64,000 bases of DNA. It comes from Thalassomonas actiniarum. Its GTDB lineage: Bacteria; Pseudomonadota; Gammaproteobacteria; Enterobacterales; Alteromonadaceae. The stretch is from the NCBI RefSeq assembly GCF_000948975.2, contig NZ_CP059735.1, forward strand, positions 6,012,603 through 6,076,602, given 5' to 3'. The first letter of the stretch is position 1; each line of letters opens with the position of its first letter. A program made the position numbers and the translations under genes. Below, piece by piece: positions 28,612-38,243 of this stretch. A model generated the notes under the pieces. That model was given only the letters and a program-made list of their open reading frames with translations. It was not told the origin of the DNA and ran no database searches.

Positions 28612-29103
28612 ATGAAGCTTATGCATAAACAATCCCTGATTGAAAAAATTATCCGCCACCTGCAAACGGAACTGGAAAATGCCGTCCAGGCCGCCGAAAA
28701 AGCCCATTTGGCGGCCACCGATGATCAGTCGGTGGCGGAAACCCAATACGATACCCTGGCCATAGAAGCCGCGTACCTGGCAGAAGGCCAGTCCCGCCGC
28801 ATTGTTGAATTTCAAAATGCCCTGGCCGCCTACCAGCAACTGGAACTGACCCCCTATAGCGAAAAGACCGGCATAGGTTTAGGGCATTTGATACAACTCG
28901 ACGGTGATATGGACAAAGCACACTGGTTTTTTCTCGGCCCGGCCGCCGCAGGTTACCGCACCCAGATAGAAGAGCAAAGCATTACCGTGATCACGCCACA
29001 TTCCCCTATGGGTCAGGCATTATCGGGGAAGTTTATCGATGATGATATCTGTGTTGCGCTGGGCAAAGGCGAGTTGAACGATTTTATTGCCGCCGTTGAC
29101 TAG
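28612..29103 (+). CDS. GreA/GreB-like transcription factor
   Basis: A 163-residue protein with an N-terminal helical hairpin (residues 5-75) and a C-terminal FKBP-like domain. The C-terminal segment SITVITPHSPMGQALSGKF is the Gre family signature. The hairpin tip region contains acidic residues (TDDQSVAETQYD), so RNA-polymerase secondary-channel activity is plausible, but the protein differs from true GreA and GreB. Gre-like relatives of this kind are widespread in gammaproteobacteria. Start at the first ATG; the second Met at residue 4 is possible. Alone on its strand. Confidence 0.8.
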   Translation: MKLMHKQSLIEKIIRHLQTELENAVQAAEKAHLAATDDQSVAETQYDTLAIEAAYLAEGQSRRIVEFQNALAAYQQLELTPYSEKTGIGLGHLIQLDGDMDKAHWFFLGPAAAGYRTQIEEQSITVITPHSPMGQALSGKFIDDDICVALGKGELNDFIAAVD

Positions 29104-29192
29104 TAAAGTGTGACAAACGACGACCATCAGCACACCAGCAGAACAGGCGGGCCACAGAGAACCCGCCATAATTGAAGGTTAAGAACTGACAG

Positions 29193-30572
29193 TTAAGAGA
29201 CGCTGCCGGCCCTGTTAAGCAAGGCTTTCACATCTTTAAGATCGACCTGCTTCTCATCCACTTTTAAATAAGCCACGGCTTCGGAGTGCACCAGGGTCGC
29301 TTCAATCACGCCGGGCATATTGATCAGCAATTCCGCCACTTCATCGGCTTCCTCTTCAGAGGCAATATTGGTGGCAAAACTGTAACTTTTTGATTTTTTC
29401 AACGGTTTCATGCCCATAGCCGCAACAACCCACAGCAGGCTGAGCACAGCCATCACCAAAAAGATACTTTGCTCGCCATAAGCGGTTGATACCGCACCGC
29501 CGATCAAACCACCGGCAAACGCCCCCAAAAACTGGCTGCTGGAGTATATGCCCATCGCACTGCCTTTTACGCCGGCGGGCGCCAGGCGGGATAAGATCGA
29601 CGGCATAGTCGCTTCCAGATAATTAAAGGCGATAAAAAACAAGACGATCAGGGTGGCCAGCACGACAAAACTCGACGGCAGGTACCAGAACAAGAGTAAA
29701 GACAAGGTCAGTAGGGCAACCGCGGCAACAAACATTTGTTTTTCTTTTTGTTTCTTAATGGCAATTATCATAAAGGGCACCATAAAGAAAAAAGAACCCA
29801 ACAAGGCAGGCAAATACAATTGCCAGTGCTGCTCAAGCGCCAAACCGGAATCTATCAACTGTTTGGGCAAGGTAACAAAACAGGCGGTGAGCGCCATATG
29901 CAACACAAACACCCCGATATTAAGGCGGGATAACTGCCCGTGACGGAACAGGCTATTGAGCTGCCCGGTTACGGCGACATTATCCCCCCGCGGCGCCTTA
30001 TGCACCGACTGGGGCACCATAAACTGGATCATCAGCATCGCCAATACGGTCAGCGCAGCGGTGAACCAGAACAGGCCGCTTAAGCCAAACAATTGCGCCA
30101 CTATCGGGCCAAACACCATAGCGACGGTAAAAGATAACCCGATAAACATGCCTATGGTGGCCATCACCTTAGGCCGCTGCTCTTCCCGGCTTAAGTCGGC
30201 GGCCAGCGCCAATACCGCACTGGCAATCGCCCCCATGCCCTGCAGCGCCCGGCCAAAAACAACACCATAGATGGTATCAGACATAGCGGCGACAATACTG
30301 CCTAGCAAAAACACCAATAGCCCGGCCAGGATCACAGGTTTACGGCCAAATTTATCCGATAAGATGCCCATGGGAATTTGCAACATCGCCTGGGTTAAAC
30401 CATAAGCCCCTATCGCCAGCCCCAGCCATACCGGACTGTAGCCGGCCAGCTGAGTACCGTAAACGGCAAAAACCGGCAAAATCATAAATAAGCCGAGCAT
30501 GCGTAAGCCAAAAACCGCGGCCAGGGAAAAAGCGGCTTTTTTCTCTATCTTGTTTAAACCTGTAACACTCAT
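29193..30572 (-). CDS. MFS transporter, YajR-like with C-terminal YAM domain
   Basis: A 459-residue major facilitator with 12 helices (about residues 10-395). The loop after helix 2 is GILSDKFGRKPVIL, the classic MFS motif A. About 65 cytoplasmic residues follow helix 12 (YSFATNIASEEEADEVAEL onward), with a ferredoxin-like beta-alpha pattern matching the YAM domain of E. coli YajR. Substrate unknown. It is divergent from uvrA. Confidence 0.88.
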   Translation of the reverse strand: MSVTGLNKIEKKAAFSLAAVFGLRMLGLFMILPVFAVYGTQLAGYSPVWLGLAIGAYGLTQAMLQIPMGILSDKFGRKPVILAGLLVFLLGSIVAAMSDTIYGVVFGRALQGMGAIASAVLALAADLSREEQRPKVMATIGMFIGLSFTVAMVFGPIVAQLFGLSGLFWFTAALTVLAMLMIQFMVPQSVHKAPRGDNVAVTGQLNSLFRHGQLSRLNIGVFVLHMALTACFVTLPKQLIDSGLALEQHWQLYLPALLGSFFFMVPFMIIAIKKQKEKQMFVAAVALLTLSLLLFWYLPSSFVVLATLIVLFFIAFNYLEATMPSILSRLAPAGVKGSAMGIYSSSQFLGAFAGGLIGGAVSTAYGEQSIFLVMAVLSLLWVVAAMGMKPLKKSKSYSFATNIASEEEADEVAELLINMPGVIEATLVHSEAVAYLKVDEKQVDLKDVKALLNRAGSVS

Positions 30573-30955
30573 ATCTCTTTACTTCGAACCTTACACTTAC
30601 TTGCCTGAAACCAATAAAAACGGGCATTTCCCCCATAGGATGTTTTCAGCGGTAATACTCATCATCAGCCCGCACAACAATAACAACTCAACCTCAGCTG
30701 CGGGGCGATAAAAAACGCGTTATCTTATCATGAACAGGTTAAAGCCTGACAGCTTATTTTTTACCGCCGCCGCCTGTTATCCCCTCTTTTCCCCGGCAAA
30801 CCAGCGTAACCGGCAAAGGCGTTTTATTCGATAAATAACAAATAACTGCCCGTCCCTCAGCCGGGGGCATTAAACAAAGAAACTTTACTTTTAAGGATGA
30901 AAGATGCGCAGAATCTATGCGATAATACCCGATTCGGTAGTTAGGCGGAATCGTT
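30573..30955. other. Divergent intergenic region between MFS gene and uvrA
   Basis: A 383-base gap with leaders for both genes. I looked for a LexA box (CTGT-N8-ACAG) before uvrA, where E. coli has one, and found no convincing match. No small gene is supported. The gap is AT-rich next to the MFS gene and carries a C-rich stretch near 30775-30800. Confidence 0.45.
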
Positions 30956-33781
30956 ATGAGAAAGATAGAAGTTAGGGGCGCCCGTACCCATAACCTGAAA
31001 AACATCAATTTGGAAATTCCCCGCGATAAACTCGTGGTGATCACCGGCTTATCCGGCTCGGGTAAATCTTCATTAGCCTTCGATACCCTGTATGCGGAAG
31101 GCCAGCGTCGCTATGTAGAATCCCTTTCTACCTATGCCCGCCAATTCCTGTCTCTGATGGAAAAACCCGATGTCGACCATATTGAAGGCTTGTCGCCGGC
31201 CATTTCCATCGAACAAAAATCAACTTCCCATAACCCCAGGTCCACCGTAGGTACCATTACCGAAATTTATGATTACCTCAGGCTATTGTATGCGCGAGTC
31301 GGTGAGCCCCGCTGTCCGGATCATCACCAGCCGCTGGCGGCACAAACCGTGTCGCAAATGGTGGATAAAGTCCTGGCACTGGAAGAAGGTACCAAAGTTA
31401 TGGTGCTGGCGCCGGTATTGCAAAACCGTAAGGGTGAACATGTCAAGCTGCTCGATAACCTGGCGGCCCAGGGTTATATCCGGGCCAGAATAGACGGTGA
31501 AGTATGCGACCTCTCGGATCCGCCAACCCTGGAGCTGCATAAAAAGCACACCATAGAAGTGGTGGTGGACAGATTAAAGGTGCGCGACGATATCCAGCTG
31601 CGCCTGTCCGAGTCTTTCGAAACCGCCCTCGCCCTGACCTCAGGCACCGCCACCGTCGCCTTTATGGATGAGCCGGCACGGGAAGAATTGCTGTTTTCCG
31701 CCAATTTCGCCTGTCCGCAATGTGGCTACAGCATGCAGGAGCTCGAACCCAGGTTATTTTCCTTCAACAACCCCGCCGGCGCCTGCCAGACCTGCGACGG
31801 CCTGGGCATGAAGCAATTTTTCGACCCTTCACGGGTGATCTCCAACCCCGAGCTCAGCCTGTCCGGCGGCGCCATCCGCGGCTGGGACAAACGCAACTTC
31901 TACTATTTCCAGATGTTGCAGGCACTGGCGGATCATTATGATTTCGCCCTGGAAACCCCCTTCAACGAGCTGGATAAGAAAGTCCAGAAGCTGGTGTTAT
32001 ACGGCAGCGGCAAGCAGGATATCGAATTTAAATATATGAATGACCGCGGCGATGTCGTGGTCCGTAAACATCCGTTTGAAGGCATCTTGGTGAATATGGA
32101 CCGCCGCTACCGGGAAACCGAATCCAACGCGGTGCGTGAAGAACTGGCCAAATACCTCAACAGCCAGCACTGTCCGGAATGTCAGGGCAGCCGCCTGCGC
32201 CTGGAAGCACGTAATGTCTTTATTGAAGACACGCCTTTGCCGATTGTCGCAGATTTTGCCATCGCCGAAGCGCTGGAGTTCTTCTCCCAGCTGGAATTTA
32301 GCGGCCAAAAAGGCCAGATCGCCGAAAAAATCCTGAAAGAAATCAAGGACAGACTGGGCTTTTTAGTCAATGTCGGTCTTAATTACCTTAACCTGTCCCG
32401 CAGTGCCGATACCTTATCCGGCGGTGAAGCCCAGCGTATCCGCCTTGCCAGCCAGATAGGCGCAGGTTTGGTCGGGGTGATGTACGTGCTGGACGAGCCT
32501 TCCATCGGCCTGCACCAAAGGGATAACGAACGCCTGCTCAGCACTTTGATCCACTTAAGGGATCTCGGCAATACCGTGATCGTGGTAGAGCACGACGAAG
32601 ATGCCATCCGGGCGGCGGATCATGTCATTGATATCGGCCCGGGGGCCGGGGTGCACGGCGGTGAAATCATCGCCGACGGCACCATGGAAGATATTATCGC
32701 CAACAAGGACTCGTTAACCGGTAAATATCTCTCGGGTGCTGAAAAAATCGATATCCCCGCCAGACGCACGCCCATGGATAAAGATCAGCAGGTGGTGCTT
32801 AAAGGCGCCAGCGGCAACAACCTTAAAAATGTCGATCTCAGCATACCGGTCGGCCTGATGACCTGTGTTACCGGGGTCTCAGGCTCAGGCAAGTCAACCT
32901 TGATCAATGACACCCTGTACAAGCTGGCCCATATCCAGCTCAACGGGGCCACCACCCAGGAGCCTGCCCCCCATAAAAGCATTACCGGGCTGGAGCTGCT
33001 GGACAAGGTGATCGATATCGACCAGAGTCCGATAGGACGTACCCCGAGATCTAACCCCGCCACCTACACCGGTATTTTTACCGCCATCCGGGAAATTTTT
33101 TCCGCCACCCAGGAGTCACGCTCCCGGGGTTATAAACCCGGCCGCTTCAGCTTTAACGTCAAAGGCGGCCGCTGCGAGGCCTGTCAGGGGGACGGGTTAA
33201 TCAAGGTGGAAATGCACTTCCTGCCGGATGTTTACGTGCCCTGCGATGTCTGTAAAAGCAAGCGCTACAACCGTGAAACCCTGGAAATCCGCTATAAAGG
33301 GAAAAACATTCATGAAGTGCTGGAAATGACCATAGAAGACGGCCTGGAATTTTTCAGCGCCATTCCCGCGGTCAAACGTAAATTACAAACCCTGATGGAT
33401 GTAGGCCTCAGTTACATTAAGCTCGGCCAGTCCGCCACCACCTTGTCCGGCGGCGAAGCCCAGCGGGTCAAGCTGGCCAAGGAACTGTCCAAGCGGGATA
33501 CCGGCAAAACCCTGTATATTCTTGATGAGCCGACCACAGGTTTGCACTTCCATGATATCAAGCAGTTATTGCAGGTGATCCACCGCCTCAGGGATCATGG
33601 CAATACCATAGTGGTGATTGAGCATAACCTGGATGTGATCAAAACCGCCGACTGGATCGTCGACTTAGGCCCGGAAGGGGGCTCGGGCGGCGGCGAAATC
33701 CTGATCACCGGCACCCCGGAGCAGGTGGCCGAGCACAAGCAGTCGCACACCGCCCGCTTCTTAAAGCCTCTGCTGGCTTAA
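30956..33781 (+). CDS. uvrA: Excinuclease ABC subunit A
   Basis: A 941-residue damage-recognition ATPase of nucleotide excision repair. Two ABC modules: first Walker [13 protein letters not shown] (residues 31-42) and second [13 protein letters not shown], each with its LSGGEAQR signature. Zinc modules are visible at CPQCGYSMQ ... [15 protein letters not shown] and CEACQGDG ... CDVCKSKRY. Length and order match E. coli UvrA. Transcribed alone. Confidence 0.98.
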   Translation: MRKIEVRGARTHNLKNINLEIPRDKLVVITGLSGSGKSSLAFDTLYAEGQRRYVESLSTYARQFLSLMEKPDVDHIEGLSPAISIEQKSTSHNPRSTVGTITEIYDYLRLLYARVGEPRCPDHHQPLAAQTVSQMVDKVLALEEGTKVMVLAPVLQNRKGEHVKLLDNLAAQGYIRARIDGEVCDLSDPPTLELHKKHTIEVVVDRLKVRDDIQLRLSESFETALALTSGTATVAFMDEPAREELLFSANFACPQCGYSMQELEPRLFSFNNPAGACQTCDGLGMKQFFDPSRVISNPELSLSGGAIRGWDKRNFYYFQMLQALADHYDFALETPFNELDKKVQKLVLYGSGKQDIEFKYMNDRGDVVVRKHPFEGILVNMDRRYRETESNAVREELAKYLNSQHCPECQGSRLRLEARNVFIEDTPLPIVADFAIAEALEFFSQLEFSGQKGQIAEKILKEIKDRLGFLVNVGLNYLNLSRSADTLSGGEAQRIRLASQIGAGLVGVMYVLDEPSIGLHQRDNERLLSTLIHLRDLGNTVIVVEHDEDAIRAADHVIDIGPGAGVHGGEIIADGTMEDIIANKDSLTGKYLSGAEKIDIPARRTPMDKDQQVVLKGASGNNLKNVDLSIPVGLMTCVTGVSGSGKSTLINDTLYKLAHIQLNGATTQEPAPHKSITGLELLDKVIDIDQSPIGRTPRSNPATYTGIFTAIREIFSATQESRSRGYKPGRFSFNVKGGRCEACQGDGLIKVEMHFLPDVYVPCDVCKSKRYNRETLEIRYKGKNIHEVLEMTIEDGLEFFSAIPAVKRKLQTLMDVGLSYIKLGQSATTLSGGEAQRVKLAKELSKRDTGKTLYILDEPTTGLHFHDIKQLLQVIHRLRDHGNTIVVIEHNLDVIKTADWIVDLGPEGGSGGGEILITGTPEQVAEHKQSHTARFLKPLLA

Positions 33782-33798
33782 CCGCACAGGCAGCTGAA

Positions 33799-33839
33799 AT
33801 AACGGGTTTGTTTGCATCCAAGGGCGGCAAACCTGTTAT
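33799..33839 (+). terminator. Putative terminator after uvrA
   Basis: ATAACGGGTTTG pairs with CAAACCTGTTAT with one mismatch (17-base loop). No long T run follows, so it may be a weak or Rho-assisted site. Confidence 0.5.
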
Positions 33840-33956
33840 CACCTCTGTTTATCCTCTTAAAAAGAAACATTTTTATCTGCAATCAGATCCGGTAGGATAA
33901 TGGCCAGTTGTTGAAATAATTATCACCTCAGTGATATAAAAAAACAGGATCTGACT

Positions 33957-34604
33957 ATGTTTACCCGCTGGCAAAACCCCCTGATCTACAGCCTGGCCTT
34001 TAGTAGTGGTTTCACTATCATGGGCATAGAACTCCTGGGAGGACGGATCCTGGCGCCCTTTTTCGGCAGCAGCATACATATCTGGGGCAGTATCATTACC
34101 GTGTTTATGGTGAGCTTATCCTTCGGTTACCTGCTCGGCGGCAAATTCTCTACCCGCAATGCCTCCCTGAAACGCTTCGGTATCATCTATTTGCTCGGCG
34201 GCATCTTTATTTTACCTATCGCCTTATATGCCAATGAGATCATGCAGGCGATTTTCCTGCAGATAGAAGACAGCCGCTACGGCTCGTTATTGGCCGCCAG
34301 CGCCTTGTTTTTCCTGCCGACAGTGATCCTCGGCATGTTATCTCCCTATTCGGTACGGCTATTGGTCAAAAATAAAAACGAAAGCGGCCAGGTGGCGGGG
34401 ATCTTATATTTTGTCTCTACCCTAGGCAGCGCCCTGGGCACAATAACCACTTCCTTTTACCTGGTGCTCTATCTGGAGGTTAACCAGATTATTTTCACCT
34501 TCAGTGCCCTGCTGTTGCTGCTGGGACTGATCGCCATTGCCGCCGACAAAATAATCAAAAATACCGCTATCTCAGTAAAAGAACAGGAAGTCCATCATGT
34601 TTAA
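33957..34604 (+). CDS. Membrane protein, N-terminal half of a split spermidine-synthase-like protein
   Basis: A 215-residue integral membrane protein with about six helices. The opening (SLAFSSGFTIMGIELLGGRILAPFFG) matches the membrane domain fused to many bacterial spermidine-synthase-like proteins (the fused MFS/spermidine synthase type). Here the soluble enzyme is a separate gene that overlaps this one by eight bases. The pair probably acts as a complex. Substrate and reaction are unknown; these membrane forms are not proven polyamine enzymes. Confidence 0.75.
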   Translation: MFTRWQNPLIYSLAFSSGFTIMGIELLGGRILAPFFGSSIHIWGSIITVFMVSLSFGYLLGGKFSTRNASLKRFGIIYLLGGIFILPIALYANEIMQAIFLQIEDSRYGSLLAASALFFLPTVILGMLSPYSVRLLVKNKNESGQVAGILYFVSTLGSALGTITTSFYLVLYLEVNQIIFTFSALLLLLGLIAIAADKIIKNTAISVKEQEVHHV

Positions 34605-35505
34605 GCCCGCTTTACCGACACTGATGCTGTTATTGCTGGCAGCCTGCTCTCCCTGGCCCGGTAATGCCGAAGTTGTCCATAGCGAGCGCTCCCTGTACCG
34701 CAACATCATGGTGGAAGACAAGGGAGATTTGCGCTGCTTAAGGTTTAACGTCAAACAGAATAAATCCAACCAAAGCTGCCTTTACAAAAGCCAGCCGCAA
34801 CAGCTGGTGTTTAACTATACCAAGCTGCTGTTTTCCGGCTTAATGCTCAACAGCAAGCCAGGTAGCATACTTATCATAGGTCTGGGGGGCGGCACCATGT
34901 CCAATACCCTGCACCAGCTTTACCCGAAGGCGCGCATTGAAAATGTTGAAATAGATCCCGCGGTGATCAAGGTCGCCCGGGAGTACTTTGGCTTTTTCGA
35001 AAACGAACGCGTCACGGCAACCGATCAGGACGGACGATTATTTATCAAACGGGCGCTGATGAAAAAGCAGCAATACGACTGGATCATCCTGGACGCCTTT
35101 AACGGCGAATATATTCCCGAACACCTGCTGACACGGGAATTTCTGCTGGAAGCAAAACAACTGCTCAGCGACAAGGGGATTTTAACCTCCAATACTTTTT
35201 CCAACAGCGGTTTATACGCCTACGAATCCGCCACTTATTACGATGTTTTCGGCGATTACTTTAATGTTCGGAATAACAAAAACGAAAACCGCATTATTTT
35301 AACCGGCAAACAGCCGCTGCCGGATATCCAGACCCTGGGCCGGCGCCTGCCCGCCCTCGACCGGCAATTAAAACCTTTTGGCGTCGATATCAAAGAAATT
35401 TTCGCCCATATGACCCTGGCCTCACAGGAGCGCGACTGGCCGCAGGATACCCGGGTGTTAACGGATCAATACTCCCCGGCAAACCTGCTCAATATCGACA
35501 AATAG
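34597..35505 (+). CDS. Spermidine-synthase-like (SpeE-fold) protein with lipoprotein-type N-terminus
   Basis: A 302-residue protein with a Rossmann SAM-binding core: ILIIGLGGGTMSNTL (motif I), VEIDPAVIKVAREYF (acidic loop) and DWIILDAFNGEYIPEHL at the active site. This is the SpeE/aminopropyltransferase fold. The first 20 residues are hydrophobic and end in LAAC (Cys17), a lipobox, which is odd for an enzyme that uses a cytosolic cofactor. The region may instead be a membrane anchor left from splitting the fused protein. Translationally coupled to the upstream membrane gene. Confidence 0.8.
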   Translation: MFKPALPTLMLLLLAACSPWPGNAEVVHSERSLYRNIMVEDKGDLRCLRFNVKQNKSNQSCLYKSQPQQLVFNYTKLLFSGLMLNSKPGSILIIGLGGGTMSNTLHQLYPKARIENVEIDPAVIKVAREYFGFFENERVTATDQDGRLFIKRALMKKQQYDWIILDAFNGEYIPEHLLTREFLLEAKQLLSDKGILTSNTFSNSGLYAYESATYYDVFGDYFNVRNNKNENRIILTGKQPLPDIQTLGRRLPALDRQLKPFGVDIKEIFAHMTLASQERDWPQDTRVLTDQYSPANLLNIDK

Positions 35506-35868
35506 TTGGGTAAGACTAAGCCATAAACATCAGACAGATAGCAGGCAGCTCCCGGCGCCCCCAGGCGCCACCCGCCGGGACAAAACTAAACCCGTCAAAA
35601 ATAAATACTGCTACAACAAATAGTTAAAAACTGTGATCTCCGTCAGCAATTGCCTGCGAATTACAATTTAACCGTAGTTTTTGATTTCTTTTTAGCCTAT
35701 ATTAGGTATAAATAATTTGGCGTAAAAGAATACCAAACTGATTTATTCAATGTACACCCGCCGGCTTTAAGAGCCTGGGATAAAAGGATTTTCTGTACAT
35801 CTGGTATATCTACATTCAGCAGATTTTGTGCGGTTATCGGCTTGGTATCATCTACCTGGAGAGATAAA
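35506..35868 (+). promoter_or_regulatory. Intergenic region before the tubulin-like gene
   Basis: The gap begins with a strong GC hairpin, TCCCGGCG (35550-35557) with CGCCGGGA (35573-35580), likely closing the preceding pair although no T run follows. The rest is AT-rich and probably carries the promoter and a long leader for the tubulin-like gene. No small gene is supported. Confidence 0.5.
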
Positions 35869-38169
35869 ATGCAGTCAAAGAAGTCTCAAACTCGTCCGCT
35901 TGGCCCCCAACGCGCAGGCAGGGTAAAACCGACCCCCGAACCTGCGGTTGAAGCCAGCGATGATTTTGACGTAATTGTCAAAGAGCCCCAGAGTGAGCTA
36001 TTACTTAAGGATAAACACAGCAACACTCCGTATATGTATTTTACCGAAAAGGATCTGTCGAGGATCCTGAAAAATCTCGATGTCCTGCGCAGCGAAGTTT
36101 ACCCCAGCGAACACAACCAGGAAGAAAGCGAGCGTAAATTACCCAACTTCCCTTCGGTGTGTTTGATCGGTCTGGGGCGCTGCGGCTCCAATATCGCCCT
36201 GGATGTCGCCTCCCTGGTACATAACGCCCGCAACTTTTACCTGACAGAGTTTAACCACGAACAAAAACAGGCTAAAGAAAAAGAAGCGCGGCCGGTAAAA
36301 TGGATCCAGCGCAGCCTGAAACTCCAGCAAAAGAAAACCGTCAAGCCGGTATTTTTAATCGAGCCCCTGGTAATGCTCGGGGATCTGGATAAAGATATTG
36401 AAGGCCGTATCCGCTTCTCGTCAAAAGGCATAGACAATGACTTTTTGCGGGAATACAACAAGCTGAAAATCATGGACCTGTCGGAAGTCCATGCCGGCGG
36501 CGCCGGTAACGCCCCGATTTTAGGCCAGTACCTGGCAAAAATTATTCTCAATAAAGACACCGAGCATTTCAGCAACTCCGACTGGAAATTTATCCACTCC
36601 TATCTTATCGATTCCTGCGGCATCAAGGCCAACCAGTCGCGGCTGTATTTTTATATTTTCAGCGCCGGCGGCGGTACCGGCTCGGGCATGGCCTCGGAAT
36701 TCGGCCTGGCCCAGCAATACTCCTATATGAGTAAAACCTTTGATATCCGTCCGGAAAAAGAGCTGGTCAGCCAGAACCAGTCTTTCGTGTTTGAGCCGAT
36801 CTTTACCAGCGGCATCTGTATCTTACCGAATATCACCGACCAGGGCGTGGAAATGTCGGAAGCCCTGCATATCAATGCCGGACGCCTGCTGTGTAAATAC
36901 CTGTCGGAGGAATGGAATTTTTCCTACAACATGGACAACGAAGACAGCACCTCGGAAAATGTCATGCGCCGTATCCGGCCGTGGAATTCCATGATGCTGA
37001 TCTCCAACGACATCATGCGCTACGCCGAGCAAAACGACTCCGACGGCGGCATCCAGCATATCGATGTCAATGCCATGGAAAAACACGCCAACCAGTATAT
37101 CAGCCAGCAGATCTTTAATATCTTAACCGCCCAGGCGGTGACCACAGACTACGACGAAAACTACTTCCGCCGCGCCGGCATCGATATCGGCGAAACCATA
37201 CGCCTGGATGCCAACGATCTCTTTATGAGCCTGGCAGGCCCGGTGGCCATCGCCTACGCCGAATCTGTGGTGGCAGACAGCAGCCAGCCGGCAGAAAGTA
37301 AACTTAAGCTCGGCAACAGCGAGCAGCTGATATTAGATATTGACGATCTCTTTTACCGCTCCATCGACCTGCCCCACTACAACAAGCAGACCCAGGCGAT
37401 AGAAGGAGTAAGTTTATTACCGGTGGAATCCGCGCGTTACCGGGAGGCACTGCGCCAGTACAAGGATTCCAACTATAATGCCAAGCACCTCTCGGATCTG
37501 CATTTCTTTAAGAACTGCTCTTCCGTGGTGTCGATTATCTCACTACCCAAAGACTATAAACTCTCTTATATGGATCTGAACAAGCTGAAAATGCACCTTA
37601 ACAGCCTGTTCCCCAATACCACCTTAAAACGTTATGCCTTAGTGATAGGGGCCTCCGCCAACCTGTCGTTGACCACTTTAATCGCCAAAAGTCCGTGTTT
37701 AAGCGATGACTTCCTGACCCTGATCGTCGCTTATATCAAACGTTGCTTTGCCAAGGACGACCACAGGTTTGACGATTCCCTCGACAAGGCCATTATCGAC
37801 TTTATCCGCGCGCCGGTCTTTAACGAAAGTAAGCTTGAAGCCATGCTGGTGGAAAATGAAAATCCGGCCAAGATACTCGATACCAACTGGTATGCCATCA
37901 AACCTATGTACGAGAAGAAATATCGCGAGTTAATTCAGGACGGTAAAAAGTTTACTTCCATCAATGATATCCGCCTGACCTTGGACTGCGTAAAAAAATC
38001 CATCCATTACCTGCGGGAAATCTATCGCCATAAAATCAGCAAAACCAAAATTATCTCCCTTAATGATAACTTTAGTTTTTCTGAGGAGCTATCGGAGCAG
38101 AAACCGGCTAAGGCAAGAAAGAGTAAAAAACAAGATATCAAAGAAGAGGATATCAAAGAGGACGAATAA
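35869..38169 (+). CDS. Tubulin/FtsZ-superfamily GTPase-like protein (divergent)
   Basis: A 766-residue soluble protein, about twice the length of FtsZ. Start at the ATG at 35869, preceded by GGAGAG at a good distance; a TTG 27 bases upstream is less likely. Residues 99-110, LIGLGRCGSNIA, form the first nucleotide loop, and SAGGGTGSGMASEFG (265-279) is the tubulin/FtsZ signature GGGTGSG. Further on, IRLDANDLFMSLAGP aligns with the FtsZ T7 loop (VDFADV), keeping the two catalytic aspartates as D447 and D450. A 90-residue disordered N-terminus, an insertion of about 100 residues between the first loop and the signature, a C-terminal extension of about 250 residues and a Lys/Glu tail are unlike FtsZ. 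It is monocistronic, with a terminator behind it. Closest known groups are probably the FtsZ-like and Tubulin_2 families; role unknown. Confidence 0.82.
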   Translation: MQSKKSQTRPLGPQRAGRVKPTPEPAVEASDDFDVIVKEPQSELLLKDKHSNTPYMYFTEKDLSRILKNLDVLRSEVYPSEHNQEESERKLPNFPSVCLIGLGRCGSNIALDVASLVHNARNFYLTEFNHEQKQAKEKEARPVKWIQRSLKLQQKKTVKPVFLIEPLVMLGDLDKDIEGRIRFSSKGIDNDFLREYNKLKIMDLSEVHAGGAGNAPILGQYLAKIILNKDTEHFSNSDWKFIHSYLIDSCGIKANQSRLYFYIFSAGGGTGSGMASEFGLAQQYSYMSKTFDIRPEKELVSQNQSFVFEPIFTSGICILPNITDQGVEMSEALHINAGRLLCKYLSEEWNFSYNMDNEDSTSENVMRRIRPWNSMMLISNDIMRYAEQNDSDGGIQHIDVNAMEKHANQYISQQIFNILTAQAVTTDYDENYFRRAGIDIGETIRLDANDLFMSLAGPVAIAYAESVVADSSQPAESKLKLGNSEQLILDIDDLFYRSIDLPHYNKQTQAIEGVSLLPVESARYREALRQYKDSNYNAKHLSDLHFFKNCSSVVSIISLPKDYKLSYMDLNKLKMHLNSLFPNTTLKRYALVIGASANLSLTTLIAKSPCLSDDFLTLIVAYIKRCFAKDDHRFDDSLDKAIIDFIRAPVFNESKLEAMLVENENPAKILDTNWYAIKPMYEKKYRELIQDGKKFTSINDIRLTLDCVKKSIHYLREIYRHKISKTKIISLNDNFSFSEELSEQKPAKARKSKKQDIKEEDIKEDE

Positions 38170-38187
38170 ACTTACGGTAAAACACCA

Positions 38188-38220
38188 CAAGCCAGCATTT
38201 TTTGCTGGCTTGTTGCTTTC
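38188..38220. terminator. Intrinsic terminator after the tubulin-like gene
   Basis: CAAGCCAGCA pairs perfectly with TGCTGGCTTG around a T-rich 5-base loop, followed by TTGCTTTC. It also faces the convergent rluF gene. Confidence 0.8.
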
Positions 38221-38243
38221 AGGGTATCTTTTGTCACCCGCAG

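Noticed and set aside
30573-30955. Possible LexA box before uvrA
   Set aside because: AACAGG and CTGACAG segments occur near 30730-30750, but spacing and symmetry do not fit CTGT-N8-ACAG.
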